Positions 47,198 to 58,205 are shown, numbered from the stretch's first letter. The stretch: 64,000 nucleotides of DNA from Janthinobacterium sp. BJB426 (GCF_002735705.1 NZ_PDZL01000006.1:62001-126000), one strand, 5' to 3'. Translations and numbers: made by a program. Notes: generated by a model from the letters alone, not told the origin.

Positions 47198-48049
47198 ATG
47201 GCAAACTTCCCCCGTCGTAGAGGCAAGAACGGCACTCCCGCAGCATCCAAAGCGTCCCGCTTCAGCAAATTCGTGCGCCAGCCGGTGACCGAGGGTACTG
47301 GCAAGAAAACCTTGCGCCGCCGCGGCATCTATCTGTTGCCGAATGCCTTCACGACGGCAGCCCTGTTTTGCGGCTTCTACGCCATCGTCATGGCCATGAA
47401 CCAGAAATTCGAACACGCGGCCTGGGCCATCTTCATCGCCATGATCCTCGACGGCCTCGACGGCCGCATCGCGCGCCTGACGAATACGCAGAGCGAATTC
47501 GGCGCCCAGTACGACAGCCTGTCCGACATGGTCTCGTTCGGCGCCGCGCCGGCGCTGGTGATCTATGAATGGTCGCTGCGCGGCATGGGCAAGCTGGGCT
47601 GGCTGGCCGCCTTCGTGTATTGCGCCGGCGCCGCCTTGCGCCTGGCCCGCTTCAACACGAATATCGCCGTGGTCGACAAGCGCTTCTTCCAGGGCTTGCC
47701 CAGCCCGGCGGCCGCCGCCATGGTGGCCGGCTTCATCCTGCTGATGAACGACCTGGAATTTGCCGGCAACCAGCTGGCCTGGGTCTCGTGGACGATCGCC
47801 CTGTTCTCCGGCTTGACGATGGTCACCAACGTGCCGTTCTACAGTTTCAAGGATGTGAATTTCCGCAAGTCCGTGCCCTTCATCGTGGTATTCCTGCTGG
47901 CATTGTTCTTCGCGCTCATTTCCATCGACCCGCCGAAAGTGCTGTTCCCGATTTTCGTCGCCTATGGCCTGTCCGGCTACGCCGTGTTTTTCTGGCGCAT
48001 GGCGAAGGGCAAGCCCGTCAGCATCATCCAGACCGACCCCGAGCATTGA
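47198..48049 (+). CDS. pssA: CDP-diacylglycerol-serine O-phosphatidyltransferase
   Basis: 283 residues. The CDP-alcohol phosphatidyltransferase motif DGxDGRxAR...GxxxDxxxD is present in ILDGLDGRIARLTNTQSEFGAQYDSLSD. Multiple membrane spans (LLPNAFTTAALFCGFYAIVMAM onward). It is the type II, integral-membrane enzyme making phosphatidylserine on the way to phosphatidylethanolamine. N-terminus basic (FPRRRGKNG). leuA follows after 48 bases. The usual partner psd is not in the window. Confidence 0.95.
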   Translation: MANFPRRRGKNGTPAASKASRFSKFVRQPVTEGTGKKTLRRRGIYLLPNAFTTAALFCGFYAIVMAMNQKFEHAAWAIFIAMILDGLDGRIARLTNTQSEFGAQYDSLSDMVSFGAAPALVIYEWSLRGMGKLGWLAAFVYCAGAALRLARFNTNIAVVDKRFFQGLPSPAAAAMVAGFILLMNDLEFAGNQLAWVSWTIALFSGLTMVTNVPFYSFKDVNFRKSVPFIVVFLLALFFALISIDPPKVLFPIFVAYGLSGYAVFFWRMAKGKPVSIIQTDPEH

Positions 48050-48097
48050 TGCGCTGAGTCGGTAGCGTCGCCAGTCTTCAGCCAGCCAGGAGCAGCC

Positions 48098-49642
48098 ATG
48101 AGCACCAGCAACCGACTCATCATTTTTGACACCACCTTGCGCGACGGCGAGCAATCGCCGGGCGCTTCCATGACGCGCGAGGAAAAGCTGCGCATCGCCA
48201 AGCAGCTCGAACGCCTGAAGGTCGACGTGATCGAAGCGGGCTTCGCCGCCGCCTCGCAGGGCGACTTCGAGTCGATACGGGCGATTGCCGGCGCCGTGCG
48301 CGAGTCCACCATCTGCTCGCTGTCGCGCGCCAACGACCGCGACATCGCCCGCGCCGCCGAAGCGCTGCAGCCGGCCGAGCGCAAGCGCATCCACACGTTT
48401 ATCGCCACCTCGCCCCTGCACATGCAGATCAAGCTGCGCATTACGCCAGAGCAAGTGCTTATGCAGGCGCAAAACGCCGTGCGCTACGCGCGCCAGTTCA
48501 CGGACGATATCGAATTCAGCCCCGAAGACGGCAGCCGCTCGGACGAGGATTTTCTCTGCCGCGTGCTGGAAGGCGTGATCGCCGAGGGCGCCACCACCAT
48601 CAATTTCCCCGATACCGTGGGTTATGCCGTGCCGGAAATCTTTGGCGCCACCATCAAGCGCTTGCGCGAACGCATACCAAACTCCGATAAAGCCATCTGG
48701 TCTGTCCATTGTCATAACGACCTGGGCCTGGCTGTGGCCAATTCGCTGGCCGGCGTCATGATCGGCGGCGCGCGGCAGATCGAGTGTACCGTCAATGGCC
48801 TCGGCGAGCGGGCCGGCAACACGGCGCTGGAAGAGGTGGTGATGGCGCTGCGCACGCGCGCCGCCTATTACAACCTGACGGTGGGCATCGATACGACGCA
48901 GATCGTGGCCGCGTCCAAAATGGTGTCGCAGATCACGGGCTTTGCCGTGCAGCCGAACAAGGCCGTCGTCGGCGCGAACGCCTTCGCGCACGCGTCCGGC
49001 ATCCACCAGGACGGCATCTTGAAGGCGAGGGAAACGTATGAAATCATGCGCGCCGAAGACGTGGGCTGGACGGCCAACAAGATCGTGCTGGGAAAACTGT
49101 CGGGGCGCAATGCCTTCAAGCAGCGGCTGCACGAGCTGGGTATCGCGCTGGAATCCGAGGGGGAAGTCAACGCGGCTTTCCTGCGCTTCAAGGAGCTGGC
49201 GGACCGGAAATCCGAGATTTTCGACGAAGACATCATGGCCCTCGTCAGCGAGGAACAGCAGGCGCAGGAGAGTGAGCACTACCGTTTCATTTCCCTGACG
49301 CAGCAGTCGACGACGGGCGCCGTGCCCCATGCGCGCGTGGAATTTCTCGTCGGCGGCGTGCAGCGCAGCTGCGAAGGGCAGGGCGACGGCCCCGTCGACG
49401 CGACGGTGAACGCCATCGAAAGCGCGGCCGCCAGCGGCGCGGAGCTGGTCTTGTTCTCCGTCAATGCCATCAGCACTGGCACGCAGTCGCAGGGCGAAGT
49501 GACGATGCGGCTGTCGCGCGACGGGCGTATCGTCAACGGCGTGGGCGCCGACCCGGACATCATCGTGGCGTCGGCCAAGGCGTATTTGTCGGCATTGAAC
49601 AAATTACACGCCAAGGATGAGCGGATCGATCCCCAGCCGTGA
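48098..49642 (+). CDS. leuA: 2-isopropylmalate synthase
   Basis: 514 residues. Catalytic TIM barrel with [38 protein letters not shown] and [19 protein letters not shown], and a C-terminal regulatory domain ([26 protein letters not shown]) for leucine feedback. First step of leucine synthesis, using the 2-oxoisovalerate made via ilvBHC. AGGAGCAGCC precedes the ATG. Convergent with the OmlA-like gene, ends 11 bases apart. Confidence 0.98.
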   Translation: MSTSNRLIIFDTTLRDGEQSPGASMTREEKLRIAKQLERLKVDVIEAGFAAASQGDFESIRAIAGAVRESTICSLSRANDRDIARAAEALQPAERKRIHTFIATSPLHMQIKLRITPEQVLMQAQNAVRYARQFTDDIEFSPEDGSRSDEDFLCRVLEGVIAEGATTINFPDTVGYAVPEIFGATIKRLRERIPNSDKAIWSVHCHNDLGLAVANSLAGVMIGGARQIECTVNGLGERAGNTALEEVVMALRTRAAYYNLTVGIDTTQIVAASKMVSQITGFAVQPNKAVVGANAFAHASGIHQDGILKARETYEIMRAEDVGWTANKIVLGKLSGRNAFKQRLHELGIALESEGEVNAAFLRFKELADRKSEIFDEDIMALVSEEQQAQESEHYRFISLTQQSTTGAVPHARVEFLVGGVQRSCEGQGDGPVDATVNAIESAAASGAELVLFSVNAISTGTQSQGEVTMRLSRDGRIVNGVGADPDIIVASAKAYLSALNKLHAKDERIDPQP

Positions 49643-49653
49643 GGGGGCGCTAA

Positions 49654-50151
49654 CTACCAGAAGAAGCGCCGCTCTTCCTTGGCCGGATCGGGTCCGTTCA
49701 TCATCATGCGCACGATGCCGTCATGGTCGAAGTGCACGTGCATCATGGAATCCCACACGCCCGATTCCTTGTAGCGGTAAGACCAGACGTGCAGTTTCGG
49801 CAGCGACAGATACGAGGTTTCCGTCGGGCGGCCCAGGGTGTGCAGCACGTCTTGCTGGGTCGACACGCCCACCTTGATGCGGGCAAAGCCGGGCGTGTCG
49901 AGCACTTGCTCGTAGGAAATCAACTTGTCGTCGGGGCCGAAGCGGGCCATATACGTGTACTGGCCGTACGGACCCGTCGCGTATTCGAGTTCCGCACCCG
50001 TGGGCAGTTGATAGATATTGCTTGGCCGGCCCAGGCGCGCTTCCACGGCGGCGCGCGGTTCACCCGGCTGCGGCGGCGGGACGTTCCAGCTGGCGCAGCC
50101 GGCCAGCACGGCAAACAGCAGCGGTGTTGCTGATTTGAGCAGTTTATTCAT
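49654..50151 (-). CDS. OmlA/SmpA-like outer-membrane lipoprotein
   Basis: 165 residues. Signal with lipobox (LLFAVLAGCAS) and a BamE/SmpA-like repeat: EPRAAVEARLGRPSNIYQLPTGAELEYATGPYGQYTYMARF and IKVGVSTQQDVLHTLGRPTETSYLSLPKLHVWSYRYKES. The two repeated small domains differ from single-domain BamE. The start was chosen for AGGAGG 6 bases upstream. Function unknown; envelope location inferred. Confidence 0.85.
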   Translation of the reverse strand: MNKLLKSATPLLFAVLAGCASWNVPPPQPGEPRAAVEARLGRPSNIYQLPTGAELEYATGPYGQYTYMARFGPDDKLISYEQVLDTPGFARIKVGVSTQQDVLHTLGRPTETSYLSLPKLHVWSYRYKESGVWDSMMHVHFDHDGIVRMMMNGPDPAKEERRFFW

Positions 50152-50336
50152 GGTTGACCTCCTGAAATGCAGGAAAACCCTATCATGCACCGAGAAAAGC
50201 GCGCACGGCAGGATACAGGCGGGCATTTTTCCGATATACTTGCGCGTCTGGTTGGAAGCATAGGCCAGTATTTTAATAATCGTAGTTCACGGTGGATAGG
50301 GTTCAGACTCTGTGCACCGCATGTGAAAGGTTTATC

Positions 50337-50606
50337 ATGACAGTAGAAAACATCAACAAAGCCGCTATCATCGCGGACAACGCACGTGGTCAAAACGACA
50401 CCGGCTCCCCTGAAGTGCAAGTTGCACTGCTGACAGCTCGCATCAACGAACTGAACGGCCACTTCAAAGCCCACTCGAAAGATCACCACTCCCGCCGCGG
50501 CCTGATCATGATGGTCAACCGTCGTAAGAGCCTGTTGTCCTACCTGAAGGCTAAAGACGCTACCCGTTATCGCGACCTGATCGCTAAACTTGGTCTGCGC
50601 AAGTAA
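50337..50606 (+). CDS. rpsO: 30S ribosomal protein S15
   Basis: 89 residues, the standard S15: [77 protein letters not shown] sequence throughout. It binds the central domain of 16S rRNA and usually autoregulates translation. Followed by pnp after 220 bases, the usual order. Confidence 0.99.
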   Translation: MTVENINKAAIIADNARGQNDTGSPEVQVALLTARINELNGHFKAHSKDHHSRRGLIMMVNRRKSLLSYLKAKDATRYRDLIAKLGLRK

Positions 50607-50631
50607 TTTTTGCCGTACAAGGTTTATACAG

Positions 50632-50666
50632 AAATGCCTGCGCCAGTTCGCTGACGCGGGCATTTT
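50632..50666 (+). terminator. Terminator after rpsO
   Basis: An 11-base stem (50632-50642 with 50655-50665, one G-T pair) with an inner CAG-TTCG-CTG cap, then a short T run. Read-through to pnp may still occur. Confidence 0.75.
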
Positions 50667-50826
50667 GTCATTTGAATTCCGGATTTTTATCGGTAAGTGC
50701 AGTATTCTCTACCGATATCATGTTTTAAAAGTAAAGTAGTAAAGGTGGCAACGATGTTTCTGCCGCCTGTGGTGAGGTGAACGACAGCCCCTGAAAATCT
50801 GTCGGCAATTAGAAAAGGGATACCCC

Positions 50827-52944
50827 ATGTTTAACAAAGTTACGAAAACCTTCCAGTACGGTCAACACCAAGTGACCCTGGAAACCGGCGAAATCGCACG
50901 TCAGGCATCCGGCGCAGTGCTGGTGTCGATCGAAGATACCGTCGTTCTGGCAACGGTAGTGGCACGCAAAGATGCCAAGCCAGGCCAGGATTTCTTCCCT
51001 TTGACGGTTGATTATGTTGAGAAAACCTATGCTGCCGGTAAAATCCCGGGCGGTTTTTTCAAGCGCGAAGGCCGTCCTTCCGAAAAAGAAACACTGACAT
51101 CCCGTTTGATCGACCGTCCTATCCGTCCGCTGTTCCCGGAAGGCTACCTGAATGAAGTGCAAGTCATCATTCACGTGCTGTCGGTCAACCCGGAAATCGA
51201 TCCGGACATCGCCGCCATGATCGGCGCTTCGGCTGCCCTGTGCGTATCGGGCGTGCCTTTCAACGGTCCTATCGGCGCCGCGCGCGTCGGTTACGCGAAT
51301 GGCCAGTACATCCTGAACCCGACCGTCCAGCAACTGAAAACGTCGGAAATGGACCTGGTTGTCGCCGGTACCGAAACGGCCGTGCTGATGGTCGAATCGG
51401 AAGCGAAACAGCTGTCCGAAGAAATCATGCTGGGCGCCGTGGTCTTCGGCCACGACCAGATGAAAGTCGTCATCGACGCGATTCACGACCTGGTGCGTGA
51501 CGGCGGCAAGCCGGAAGTGGAATGGGCGCCTGCGCCGAAAAACGAAGCACTGATCGCCCGCGTCGCGCATTTCGCCAACGCCAAGATCAATGACGCGTAT
51601 CAAACCAAGGACAAGCAAGAGCGTACGGCCAAGCTGAAAGCAGCGACGTCGGAAGTGATCGCCGACCTGTCGGCTGAAGCGGCTGCTGCCGGCGGCGCAT
51701 CCATAGACAGCGCTGAAGTGAACAACATCCTGTTCGACATCGAAGCAAAAATCGTGCGTACGCAAATCCTGGACGGCGAGCCACGCATCGACGGCCGCGA
51801 CACGCGCACCGTGCGTCCGATCTCGATCCGCACCAGCGTGCTGCCACGCACCCACGGTTCGGCCCTGTTCACGCGCGGCGAAACGCAAGCGCTGGTCGTG
51901 GCAACGTTGGGCACCGCCCGCGACAGCCAGAAGATCGATGCACTGATGGGCGAGTTCACCGATTCGTTCATGCTGCATTACAACATGCCTCCGTTCGCCA
52001 CCGGCGAAACGGGCCGCGTCGGTACGCCGAAACGCCGCGAAATCGGCCACGGCCGCCTGGCCAAGCGCGCGCTGATCGCCGCCCTGCCAGCAGCTGAAGA
52101 GTTCAGCTACTCGGTGCGCCTGGTGTCGGAAATCACGGAATCGAACGGTTCCTCGTCGATGGCATCGGTGTGCGGCGGCTGCCTGGCATTGATGGACGCC
52201 GGTGTGCCGATGAAGGAACACGTGGCCGGTATCGCCATGGGCCTGATCAAGGAAGGCGGCAAGTTTGCCGTGCTGTCCGACATCCTGGGCGACGAAGATC
52301 ACCTGGGCGACATGGACTTCAAGGTAGCCGGTACCCGCAACGGTATCACGGCGCTGCAGATGGACATCAAGATCATGGGCATCACCAAGGAAATCATGCA
52401 AGTGGCACTGGCGCAAGCCAAGGAAGGCCGCGAGCACATCCTGGGCGAAATGCAAAAAGCCATGCCGCACGTCAAAACCGAACTGTCCGATTTCGCACCG
52501 CGTCTGATCACCATTAAGATCAACCCGGAAAAAATCCGTGACGTGATCGGCAAGGGTGGCGCCGTGATCCGCGCGCTGACCGAAGAGACGGGCACTCAGA
52601 TCGACATCAGCGACGAAGGCGTGGTCACCATCGCTTCCGTCGACGCTGCTGCCGGCCAGGAAGCCAAGCGCCGCATCGAAGAACTGACCGCTTCCGTCGA
52701 AGTGGGCAAGACCTACGAAGGCACCGTGCTGAAACTGCTGGACTTCGGCGCCATCGTGCAAGTCATGCCAGGCAAGGACGGCTTGCTGCATATCTCGCAG
52801 ATCGCCAACGAGCGCGTCAACGCCGTGGCCGACTACCTGAAAGAAGGCCAGCTGGTCCGCGTCAAGGTTCTGGAAACGGACGACCGCGGCCGTTTGAAAC
52901 TGTCGATGAAAGCTGCCGAAGGCAACGAAGCGCCAGCCGCTTAA
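50827..52944 (+). CDS. pnp: Polynucleotide phosphorylase
   Basis: 705 residues. Two RNase PH-like halves, a helical linker, KH domain ([32 protein letters not shown]) and S1 domain ([38 protein letters not shown]). It degrades RNA 3-prime to 5-prime by phosphorolysis and is part of the degradosome. Terminator follows at 52987. Confidence 0.98.
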   Translation: MFNKVTKTFQYGQHQVTLETGEIARQASGAVLVSIEDTVVLATVVARKDAKPGQDFFPLTVDYVEKTYAAGKIPGGFFKREGRPSEKETLTSRLIDRPIRPLFPEGYLNEVQVIIHVLSVNPEIDPDIAAMIGASAALCVSGVPFNGPIGAARVGYANGQYILNPTVQQLKTSEMDLVVAGTETAVLMVESEAKQLSEEIMLGAVVFGHDQMKVVIDAIHDLVRDGGKPEVEWAPAPKNEALIARVAHFANAKINDAYQTKDKQERTAKLKAATSEVIADLSAEAAAAGGASIDSAEVNNILFDIEAKIVRTQILDGEPRIDGRDTRTVRPISIRTSVLPRTHGSALFTRGETQALVVATLGTARDSQKIDALMGEFTDSFMLHYNMPPFATGETGRVGTPKRREIGHGRLAKRALIAALPAAEEFSYSVRLVSEITESNGSSSMASVCGGCLALMDAGVPMKEHVAGIAMGLIKEGGKFAVLSDILGDEDHLGDMDFKVAGTRNGITALQMDIKIMGITKEIMQVALAQAKEGREHILGEMQKAMPHVKTELSDFAPRLITIKINPEKIRDVIGKGGAVIRALTEETGTQIDISDEGVVTIASVDAAAGQEAKRRIEELTASVEVGKTYEGTVLKLLDFGAIVQVMPGKDGLLHISQIANERVNAVADYLKEGQLVRVKVLETDDRGRLKLSMKAAEGNEAPAA

Positions 52945-52986
52945 TTTCCTTCAGATTCGCCTGACTGCGGCCTCGGCCGCATGATC

Positions 52987-53021
52987 AAAACCGCCAGCGC
53001 GCAAGCCCTGGCGGTTTTTTT
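52987..53021 (+). terminator. Rho-independent terminator after pnp
   Basis: AAAACCGCCAG pairs perfectly with CTGGCGGTTTT (11 bases) over a GC-rich loop and is followed by a T run. Strong terminator. Confidence 0.93.
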
Positions 53022-53157
53022 GCGCCTTGTTTGCGCTGTATCGAAGGTGGATGCCGGATTGTGCATCGATCTTGATGCAGCGCGTATCGGCCGCCGCCGC
53101 GCCTTGTAGATTCGGGAGGGGATATTCCCCTGAACGAGTCTTCCAAGGAGATGCAGC

Positions 53158-53853
53158 ATGCGCACATTCTGCGGGCTGGCCGCCGCCTTTCTGCTTGCCG
53201 TCGCGCCCGGTGTCCGGGCGCAGCTGGACAGCGCACCGACGCCGGTGCCGTTGCCCATCCCCATCGCCGCCGCGTCCGCGGCCATGCCGGCGCAAGACCT
53301 CGACACCTTGCGCGCCGTGCATGCGCGCGAAATCAATGACCTCAGCACCTTCAGGACGGCGGGCTTGCAGCGCGTAGCCATCGATCCCTACCTGGACAGC
53401 GCGCCGGGCCAGCAATTCCTGCGCGAACTGCGCGCCGCCGATCCTGCCGCCCCGGCCGAGACGATTTACGCGCGCGCGGTCGAGCAGCTCGCTTCCGGCA
53501 GTACCTTGCCCGACTTGCAAGCCATGTCGGCCGCATTGGTAAAAATCGTGCCGCATGGCCAGAATGTGTCGCCGTACTCGCCATATTTCACCACCAGCGC
53601 GCAATTGCAGCAGGCCTCGGGCCAGTGTGCCAGCCTGGCCGACTGTTTCGGCTTGCCCTTGAAGAGCGAGGCGCCGCTGTATGATGTGTATCAGATCATG
53701 CCCAAGGGGACTGTCAACGTGTTCGTCAGCCAGGTGGCGCCGACGCAAGAGCTGGGCGGGCTGGTGCGGCGCCGTGGCGGGGCACAGCAATATCTGCTGC
53801 CCAACCGCAGCCTGTGGTCGGCGCCCGTGCTGATCGGCACGATCAAGAATTGA
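53158..53853 (+). CDS. Secreted protein, possible toxin-like C-terminal domain
   Basis: 231 residues. A cleavable signal (TFCGLAAAFLLAVAPGVRA) leads to a helical region (DLDTLRAVHAREINDLSTF). The C-terminal part, SPYFTTSAQLQQASGQCASLADCFGLP through NVFVSQVAPTQELGGLVRRRGGAQQYLLPNRSLW, reminds me of the C-terminal domains of some polymorphic toxins, but I cannot name a family. AAGGAG precedes the ATG. The next gene, 9 bases on, encodes a small cytoplasmic protein, the arrangement of a toxin with immunity. This is inference. Confidence 0.6.
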   Translation: MRTFCGLAAAFLLAVAPGVRAQLDSAPTPVPLPIPIAAASAAMPAQDLDTLRAVHAREINDLSTFRTAGLQRVAIDPYLDSAPGQQFLRELRAADPAAPAETIYARAVEQLASGSTLPDLQAMSAALVKIVPHGQNVSPYSPYFTTSAQLQQASGQCASLADCFGLPLKSEAPLYDVYQIMPKGTVNVFVSQVAPTQELGGLVRRRGGAQQYLLPNRSLWSAPVLIGTIKN

Positions 53854-53862
53854 GGAGTGATA

Positions 53863-54159
53863 ATGGATCAACAACGTTTGCAAGCCCATGCCGCCGAACT
53901 GGAACAATGGCTGGCCCGCCTGGCGTCGGCCGACGGGGAGGTGGCCGACCTGCGCAGCGCGCTCGAGCCGCTGCTGGCACTGGCGGGCAGCGGGGCCTTG
54001 ACGACGCCCCTGCCGTGGGGCGATATCCCCGGCGGGCGTTATTTTACGGAAGGCGGCTTGCGCCAGTACCCCGAGCTGGAGCAGGCATTTGCCCGTTTCC
54101 GCATCGAGGCCACGGGCGGCGAATCGCCAGCCCTGCGCAAGCTGCGCGGCGAGCTGTAA
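53863..54159 (+). CDS. Small acidic protein, possible immunity partner
   Basis: 98 residues, no signal peptide or membrane span. The sequence is helical and acidic (AHAAELEQWLARLASADGEVADLRSALEPLLALA), with WGDIPGGRYFTEGGLRQYPELEQAFARFRIEATGG in the second half. GAGGAG lies about 7 bases before the ATG. The short gap to the upstream gene suggests co-translation. It has the look of immunity-type proteins; unproven. Confidence 0.6.
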   Translation: MDQQRLQAHAAELEQWLARLASADGEVADLRSALEPLLALAGSGALTTPLPWGDIPGGRYFTEGGLRQYPELEQAFARFRIEATGGESPALRKLRGEL

Positions 54160-54280
54160 TTAATATATGGTATCAATTGTTGTTTATGGGTAATTGACTG
54201 TCAGTATTGCTTGACGACAAAATCTTATTCATCGACCATGGCGCATCCCTCCCGATTTTCTCTTTTTTATTGGATGCACC

Positions 54281-56230
54281 ATGTTGTCCTCCCTTAAGGC
54301 GCGGCTGATCGCCATCGCCGTTTCCATCGTCGTGCTGGCCATGCTGGCCGTCGCCATCGCCAATTTCTTCACGACGCGCTCCAGCACCCTGGCTGCGCTC
54401 GACACGCAGATGCTGCAGTTGTCGCACAGCCACGCGCAAGCCATCGCCGAATGGCTGCGTTCCAAGCAGGCCGTCGTCGGCTCGCTCAAGCAGGGCGCCA
54501 CGGCGGCCGACCCGCTGCCGGCCCTCAAGGCGGCCGAGCAGGCCGGTACCTTCGACATGGCGTATATCGGCTTTGCCGACAAGCACGCCGTCTTTTCGCA
54601 GGAGCGCAAGCGCGCCGCCGACTATGATCCCACGGCGCGCCCCTGGTACAAGCTGGCGTCCGAGGTGGGCGGCCCCATCATTACGGCGCCGTATATCGGC
54701 GCCAGCACGGGCAAGCTGGTGGTGACGTTTGCCGAGCCGCTGGGCGGCAAGGGCAGCGTGACGGGCGTGATGGCGGCCGACGTGATGATGGATGCGGTGG
54801 TGCAAAACGTCGCCTCGATCAAGCCGACGGCGTCCAGCTATGCCTTCCTCGTCGATGGCGGCGGCAAGATCATCGCCCACCCGGACGGCAAGCTGACCCT
54901 GAAGCCCCTGGCCGAGCTGGACCCTGGCCTCAGTGCGCAGACGCTGGCCGATATCGAAAAGAGCGGTGACGGCGCCGCCATTCGCCTGGGCGAACGCAAT
55001 GGCATCTTGCATGTGAGTAAAGTGCCGGGCAGCGACTGGCTGCTGGCTACCGTGCTCGACCGCGCAGAAGCGACGCAGGCATTGACCTCCATGCTGCGCG
55101 CGTCGGCCCTGACGGCCTTGCTGGTGCTGGCCCTGGCCGCCACGGTATTGAGCGTGCTGGTGGCACACGCCTTGCGCCGCCTGGGCCTGGTGCGCGATGC
55201 GATGGAAGCGATCGCCACGGGCGATGGAGACCTGACCAGCCGCCTCGACGCGCAAGGTTCGGACGAGCTGGCGCAGATCGCCAAGGCATTTAACTTGTTC
55301 GTCGAAAAGATTGCCACCGTGCTGGTGCAGATCCGCAGCATCAGCACCCTGGTGCGCAGCGAATCGGCCGATATTGCCGCCGGCAATGCCGACCTGTCCT
55401 CGCGCACGGAAGCGCAGGCGGGGGCGCTGGAAGAAACGGCCAGTTCGATGGATGAGCTGACGTCGACCGTCAAGCAGAATGCGGAAAACGCGCATGCGGC
55501 CAATGAGCTGGCCATGTCCGCCTCGGAAGTGGCGGCCAAGGGCGGCAGGGTGGTGCAGCAGGTGGTGGGCACCATGGCCGGCATCCAGGAAAGCTCGCGC
55601 AAAATCGTCGACATCATCGGCGTGATCGACGGCATTGCCTTCCAGACGAATATCCTGGCCCTGAACGCGGCCGTCGAGGCGGCGCGCGCGGGCGAGCAGG
55701 GCAGGGGTTTTGCCGTCGTGGCGTCCGAAGTGCGCAACCTGGCGCAACGCTCCGCTGGCGCGGCGAAGGAAATCAAGGAGTTGATTGGCGATTCGGTGGA
55801 GAAAGTGGATGCCGGCGGGCGCCTTGTCGATGAAGCGGGCCAGACCATGGACCAGGTGGTGGCGTCGGTGCAGCAATTGACGACCATCATGAGCGAGATC
55901 ACGGTGGCCAGCCGCGAACAGAGCGCCGGCATCGGCGAGATCAATACGGCCGTCACGCACATGGATACCATGACGCAGCAAAATGCGGCCCTCGTCGAGC
56001 AAGCCGCCGCCGCCGCGGAAAGCCTGCAGGAACAGGCCGTGGATCTGGCGCAAGCCGTCGGCATGTTCCGTCTGGGTGATGCGCCTGCCGCGGCATCCGC
56101 GCCCGTGACGCGCCTCAAGGCGAAGCCAGCCGTTCGTGTCCTTGCGTCGCGTGCGCCGGTCCGCGCGCCGTCGCCGGCCAAGTCCGTCAAGGCGGCCAAG
56201 TCCGGCGCCGACGAGTGGGAAGAGTTTTAA
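54281..56230 (+). CDS. Methyl-accepting chemotaxis protein with Cache sensor
   Basis: 649 residues. N-terminal span ([22 protein letters not shown]), a periplasmic dCache-type domain with [20 protein letters not shown] [16 protein letters not shown] and [20 protein letters not shown], second span ([25 protein letters not shown]), HAMP and signalling domain with [26 protein letters not shown]. The C-terminus ends ADEWEEF, a likely CheR/CheB docking pentapeptide after a flexible linker. Cache domains of this type often bind amino or organic acids; ligand unknown. Confidence 0.94.
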   Translation: MLSSLKARLIAIAVSIVVLAMLAVAIANFFTTRSSTLAALDTQMLQLSHSHAQAIAEWLRSKQAVVGSLKQGATAADPLPALKAAEQAGTFDMAYIGFADKHAVFSQERKRAADYDPTARPWYKLASEVGGPIITAPYIGASTGKLVVTFAEPLGGKGSVTGVMAADVMMDAVVQNVASIKPTASSYAFLVDGGGKIIAHPDGKLTLKPLAELDPGLSAQTLADIEKSGDGAAIRLGERNGILHVSKVPGSDWLLATVLDRAEATQALTSMLRASALTALLVLALAATVLSVLVAHALRRLGLVRDAMEAIATGDGDLTSRLDAQGSDELAQIAKAFNLFVEKIATVLVQIRSISTLVRSESADIAAGNADLSSRTEAQAGALEETASSMDELTSTVKQNAENAHAANELAMSASEVAAKGGRVVQQVVGTMAGIQESSRKIVDIIGVIDGIAFQTNILALNAAVEAARAGEQGRGFAVVASEVRNLAQRSAGAAKEIKELIGDSVEKVDAGGRLVDEAGQTMDQVVASVQQLTTIMSEITVASREQSAGIGEINTAVTHMDTMTQQNAALVEQAAAAAESLQEQAVDLAQAVGMFRLGDAPAAASAPVTRLKAKPAVRVLASRAPVRAPSPAKSVKAAKSGADEWEEF

Positions 56231-56383
56231 GACGACGAGTAGCGATCTGCACGTTCATCCGCGTTTTTGTCAGGCCAGCCTGCCAAAAGCGCAGTTCGTC
56301 GCAATCGGCGTGTCTGCCGGGGGCGGTATGGCTATAGTCACACCATACCGCAAGCCCACTGCCAGACACCCGAGGAGATTCAC

Positions 56384-56593
56384 ATGAACGTCGCTAAAAA
56401 CATGGAAGTCATCGCCGTTGCCGCCGCCATCCTGCTCGGCGCCAGCTGCTACGCCACTGCCCCGGCCGCCCCGGCCCTGCAAGTGGCCAGTTCCACGGCC
56501 ACCCTGGCCGCGCCAGCGGACACGGCTGCCATGCACGTGGTGGTGGTCAAGGCCAAGCGCCTGAGCGTTACCGAAAAAGCCCGTTTCGCATAA
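56384..56593 (+). CDS. Small secreted protein of unknown function
   Basis: 69 residues. N-terminal hydrophobic signal (VIAVAAAILLGASCYA) followed by an Ala/Pro-rich stretch and VVVVKAKRLSVTEKARFA at the end. GAGGAG lies upstream of the ATG. No family recognised. A short but credible gene just before the GIN-domain gene. Confidence 0.6.
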   Translation: MNVAKNMEVIAVAAAILLGASCYATAPAAPALQVASSTATLAAPADTAAMHVVVVKAKRLSVTEKARFA

Positions 56594-56702
56594 TTGATTG
56601 TCAGCAATTTTTGCTGCTGCTACAGTGGCAGCCAGTGGCGATGCGCGCAAGCCCCACGAGGGCGCCGCGAGACATAAAAACAAGATACCGAGGATGCACT
56701 AC

Positions 56703-57464
56703 ATGAAAAAGACACTGCAACTGGCGCTGTTGTTCCTGGCGACTTTGGGCCTGGTGCGCGGCGCGGCCGCCGAGACCCGCCTGCTGGAAATGCGCAACAT
56801 CGACGCCCGCGTGGTGCGCGTCAAGCTCGATGGCGTGATGGAAGTACGCATTCGCCAGGGCAACGTGCCTTCGCTGAGCATTACGGCCGACAAGCGCTAT
56901 ATCGCCGATGTCAGCACGGCGCAAAGCGGTGATACCCTGCACATCGAAACGGAAGTGCGCGGCTTCAAGATCGGCCCTTCATCGATCCGCGCCGACCTGG
57001 TGCTGCCGAATTTGCGCGAAGTCAGTTCGGAAGGCTTTGGCAGCACGGATATCACGGGTTTCAAGGGCGAGGAACTGACCCTGTCGCTGGAAGGGGCGGG
57101 CAGCATCAAGCTGGTGGGCGACTACCGCAAGCTCAATGCCAGTCTGGGCGGTGTGGGCAGCATGCAACTATGGATAGGCAACAATGAGCGGGCCGAGCTG
57201 GACTTGCAGGGCGCGGGCTCGGTCGTGCTGGGCGGACGCGGACGACTCCTGAAAGCCAGCCTGGGCGGCCTGGGCAGCCTGAATGCGCAGCAATTCGAAG
57301 CCGACGCCGTCAACCTGGAATTGAGCGGCCTTGGCAACGCCACGGTGAATGCCCATACGAATGCCAAGCTGAACTTGAGCGGGCTCGGTTCGGTGGTGGT
57401 GTACGGCAAGCCAGCCAACCGCGATGTCAGCGTCGAGGGCCTGGGCAAAGTCAGCTGGAAGTAA
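56703..57464 (+). CDS. GIN-domain (DUF2807) secreted protein
   Basis: 253 residues. Signal peptide (LQLALLFLATLGLVRGAAA), then a repetitive beta structure with GAGSIKLVGDYRKLNASLGGVGSM, LDLQGAGSVVLGG, ASLGGLGSLNAQ and LNLSGLGSVVVYG, the Gly-rich strand repeats typical of the GIN/DUF2807 family of periplasmic or surface proteins. Function unknown. Confidence 0.87.
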   Translation: MKKTLQLALLFLATLGLVRGAAAETRLLEMRNIDARVVRVKLDGVMEVRIRQGNVPSLSITADKRYIADVSTAQSGDTLHIETEVRGFKIGPSSIRADLVLPNLREVSSEGFGSTDITGFKGEELTLSLEGAGSIKLVGDYRKLNASLGGVGSMQLWIGNNERAELDLQGAGSVVLGGRGRLLKASLGGLGSLNAQQFEADAVNLELSGLGNATVNAHTNAKLNLSGLGSVVVYGKPANRDVSVEGLGKVSWK

Positions 57465-57526
57465 AAGCATCCTGCCACAGGCCTTCGGCAGAACAATAAT
57501 AAGTAGTCAGACCACATCCCATTCCG

Positions 57527-58135
57527 ATGAAAAAACTGATCATTACCTTACTCATGCTGTTGACGATACAGCTACCCGCGCGGGCTGGTTTCGCCGAAGG
57601 CGCCAGTGCCTATAACAACAAGAATTACACGCTAGCCTACAAGGAAATATTGCCACTAGCTAAGACCGGCAACGCCGATGCCCAGCATTTGCTGGGCTTG
57701 ATGTATTACATGGGACGGGGTTTGCCGCAGGATTACAAGCAAGCCATGTTCTGGCACCGCAAGGCGGCCGAGCAGGGCAAGGCCGACGCCCAGTATGTCG
57801 TGGGCGCCATGTATTACACGGGCAACGCCGTGCTGCAGGACCATAAACAGGCCGTAGGCTGGTTCCGCAAGGCGGCCGAGCAGAACCATGCCGAGGCGCA
57901 GCAGGTGCTGGGCCTGATGTACCGCTACCACATGGGCGGCGTGCAGCAGGACAACGTCATCGCCTACATGCTGTGGAACCTGGCGGCCGCGAATGGCAAC
58001 GCAAATGCGGCCGACCAGCGCGCCGCCGTGGTGCGCAAGATGACGCATGAGCAAGTCGAGGAAGGGCAAGCCCTGTCGGCGAAATGGAAGCCGGGCACGC
58101 CCTTGCCGCGCCAGTCGAAGACGGGCGCCGGTTAA
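57527..58135 (+). CDS. Secreted Sel1-repeat protein
   Basis: 202 residues. Signal peptide (LIITLLMLLTIQLPARA), then about four Sel1-like helical repeats: GNADAQHLLGLMYYMGRGLPQDYKQA, GKADAQYVVGAMYYTGNAVLQDHKQAVGWFRKAAEQ and AEAQQVLGLMYRYHMGGVQQDNVIAYMLWNLAAANGN. Sel1 proteins scaffold protein interactions, often in the envelope. It is the last gene before the conserved qor-tpiA block. Confidence 0.88.
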   Translation: MKKLIITLLMLLTIQLPARAGFAEGASAYNNKNYTLAYKEILPLAKTGNADAQHLLGLMYYMGRGLPQDYKQAMFWHRKAAEQGKADAQYVVGAMYYTGNAVLQDHKQAVGWFRKAAEQNHAEAQQVLGLMYRYHMGGVQQDNVIAYMLWNLAAANGNANAADQRAAVVRKMTHEQVEEGQALSAKWKPGTPLPRQSKTGAG

Positions 58136-58205
58136 GAGCGGCGGTGGTCTGCAGGGGAGGGCGGCTTGGCGTACAATCGCCGTTTTCCCTTGAAAGAGTC
58201 CCGCC

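Noticed and set aside
50809..52791. 660-codon open frame opposite pnp
   Set aside because: Fully antisense to pnp with shadow composition (Phe/His/Arg/Gln-rich); no recognisable domain.
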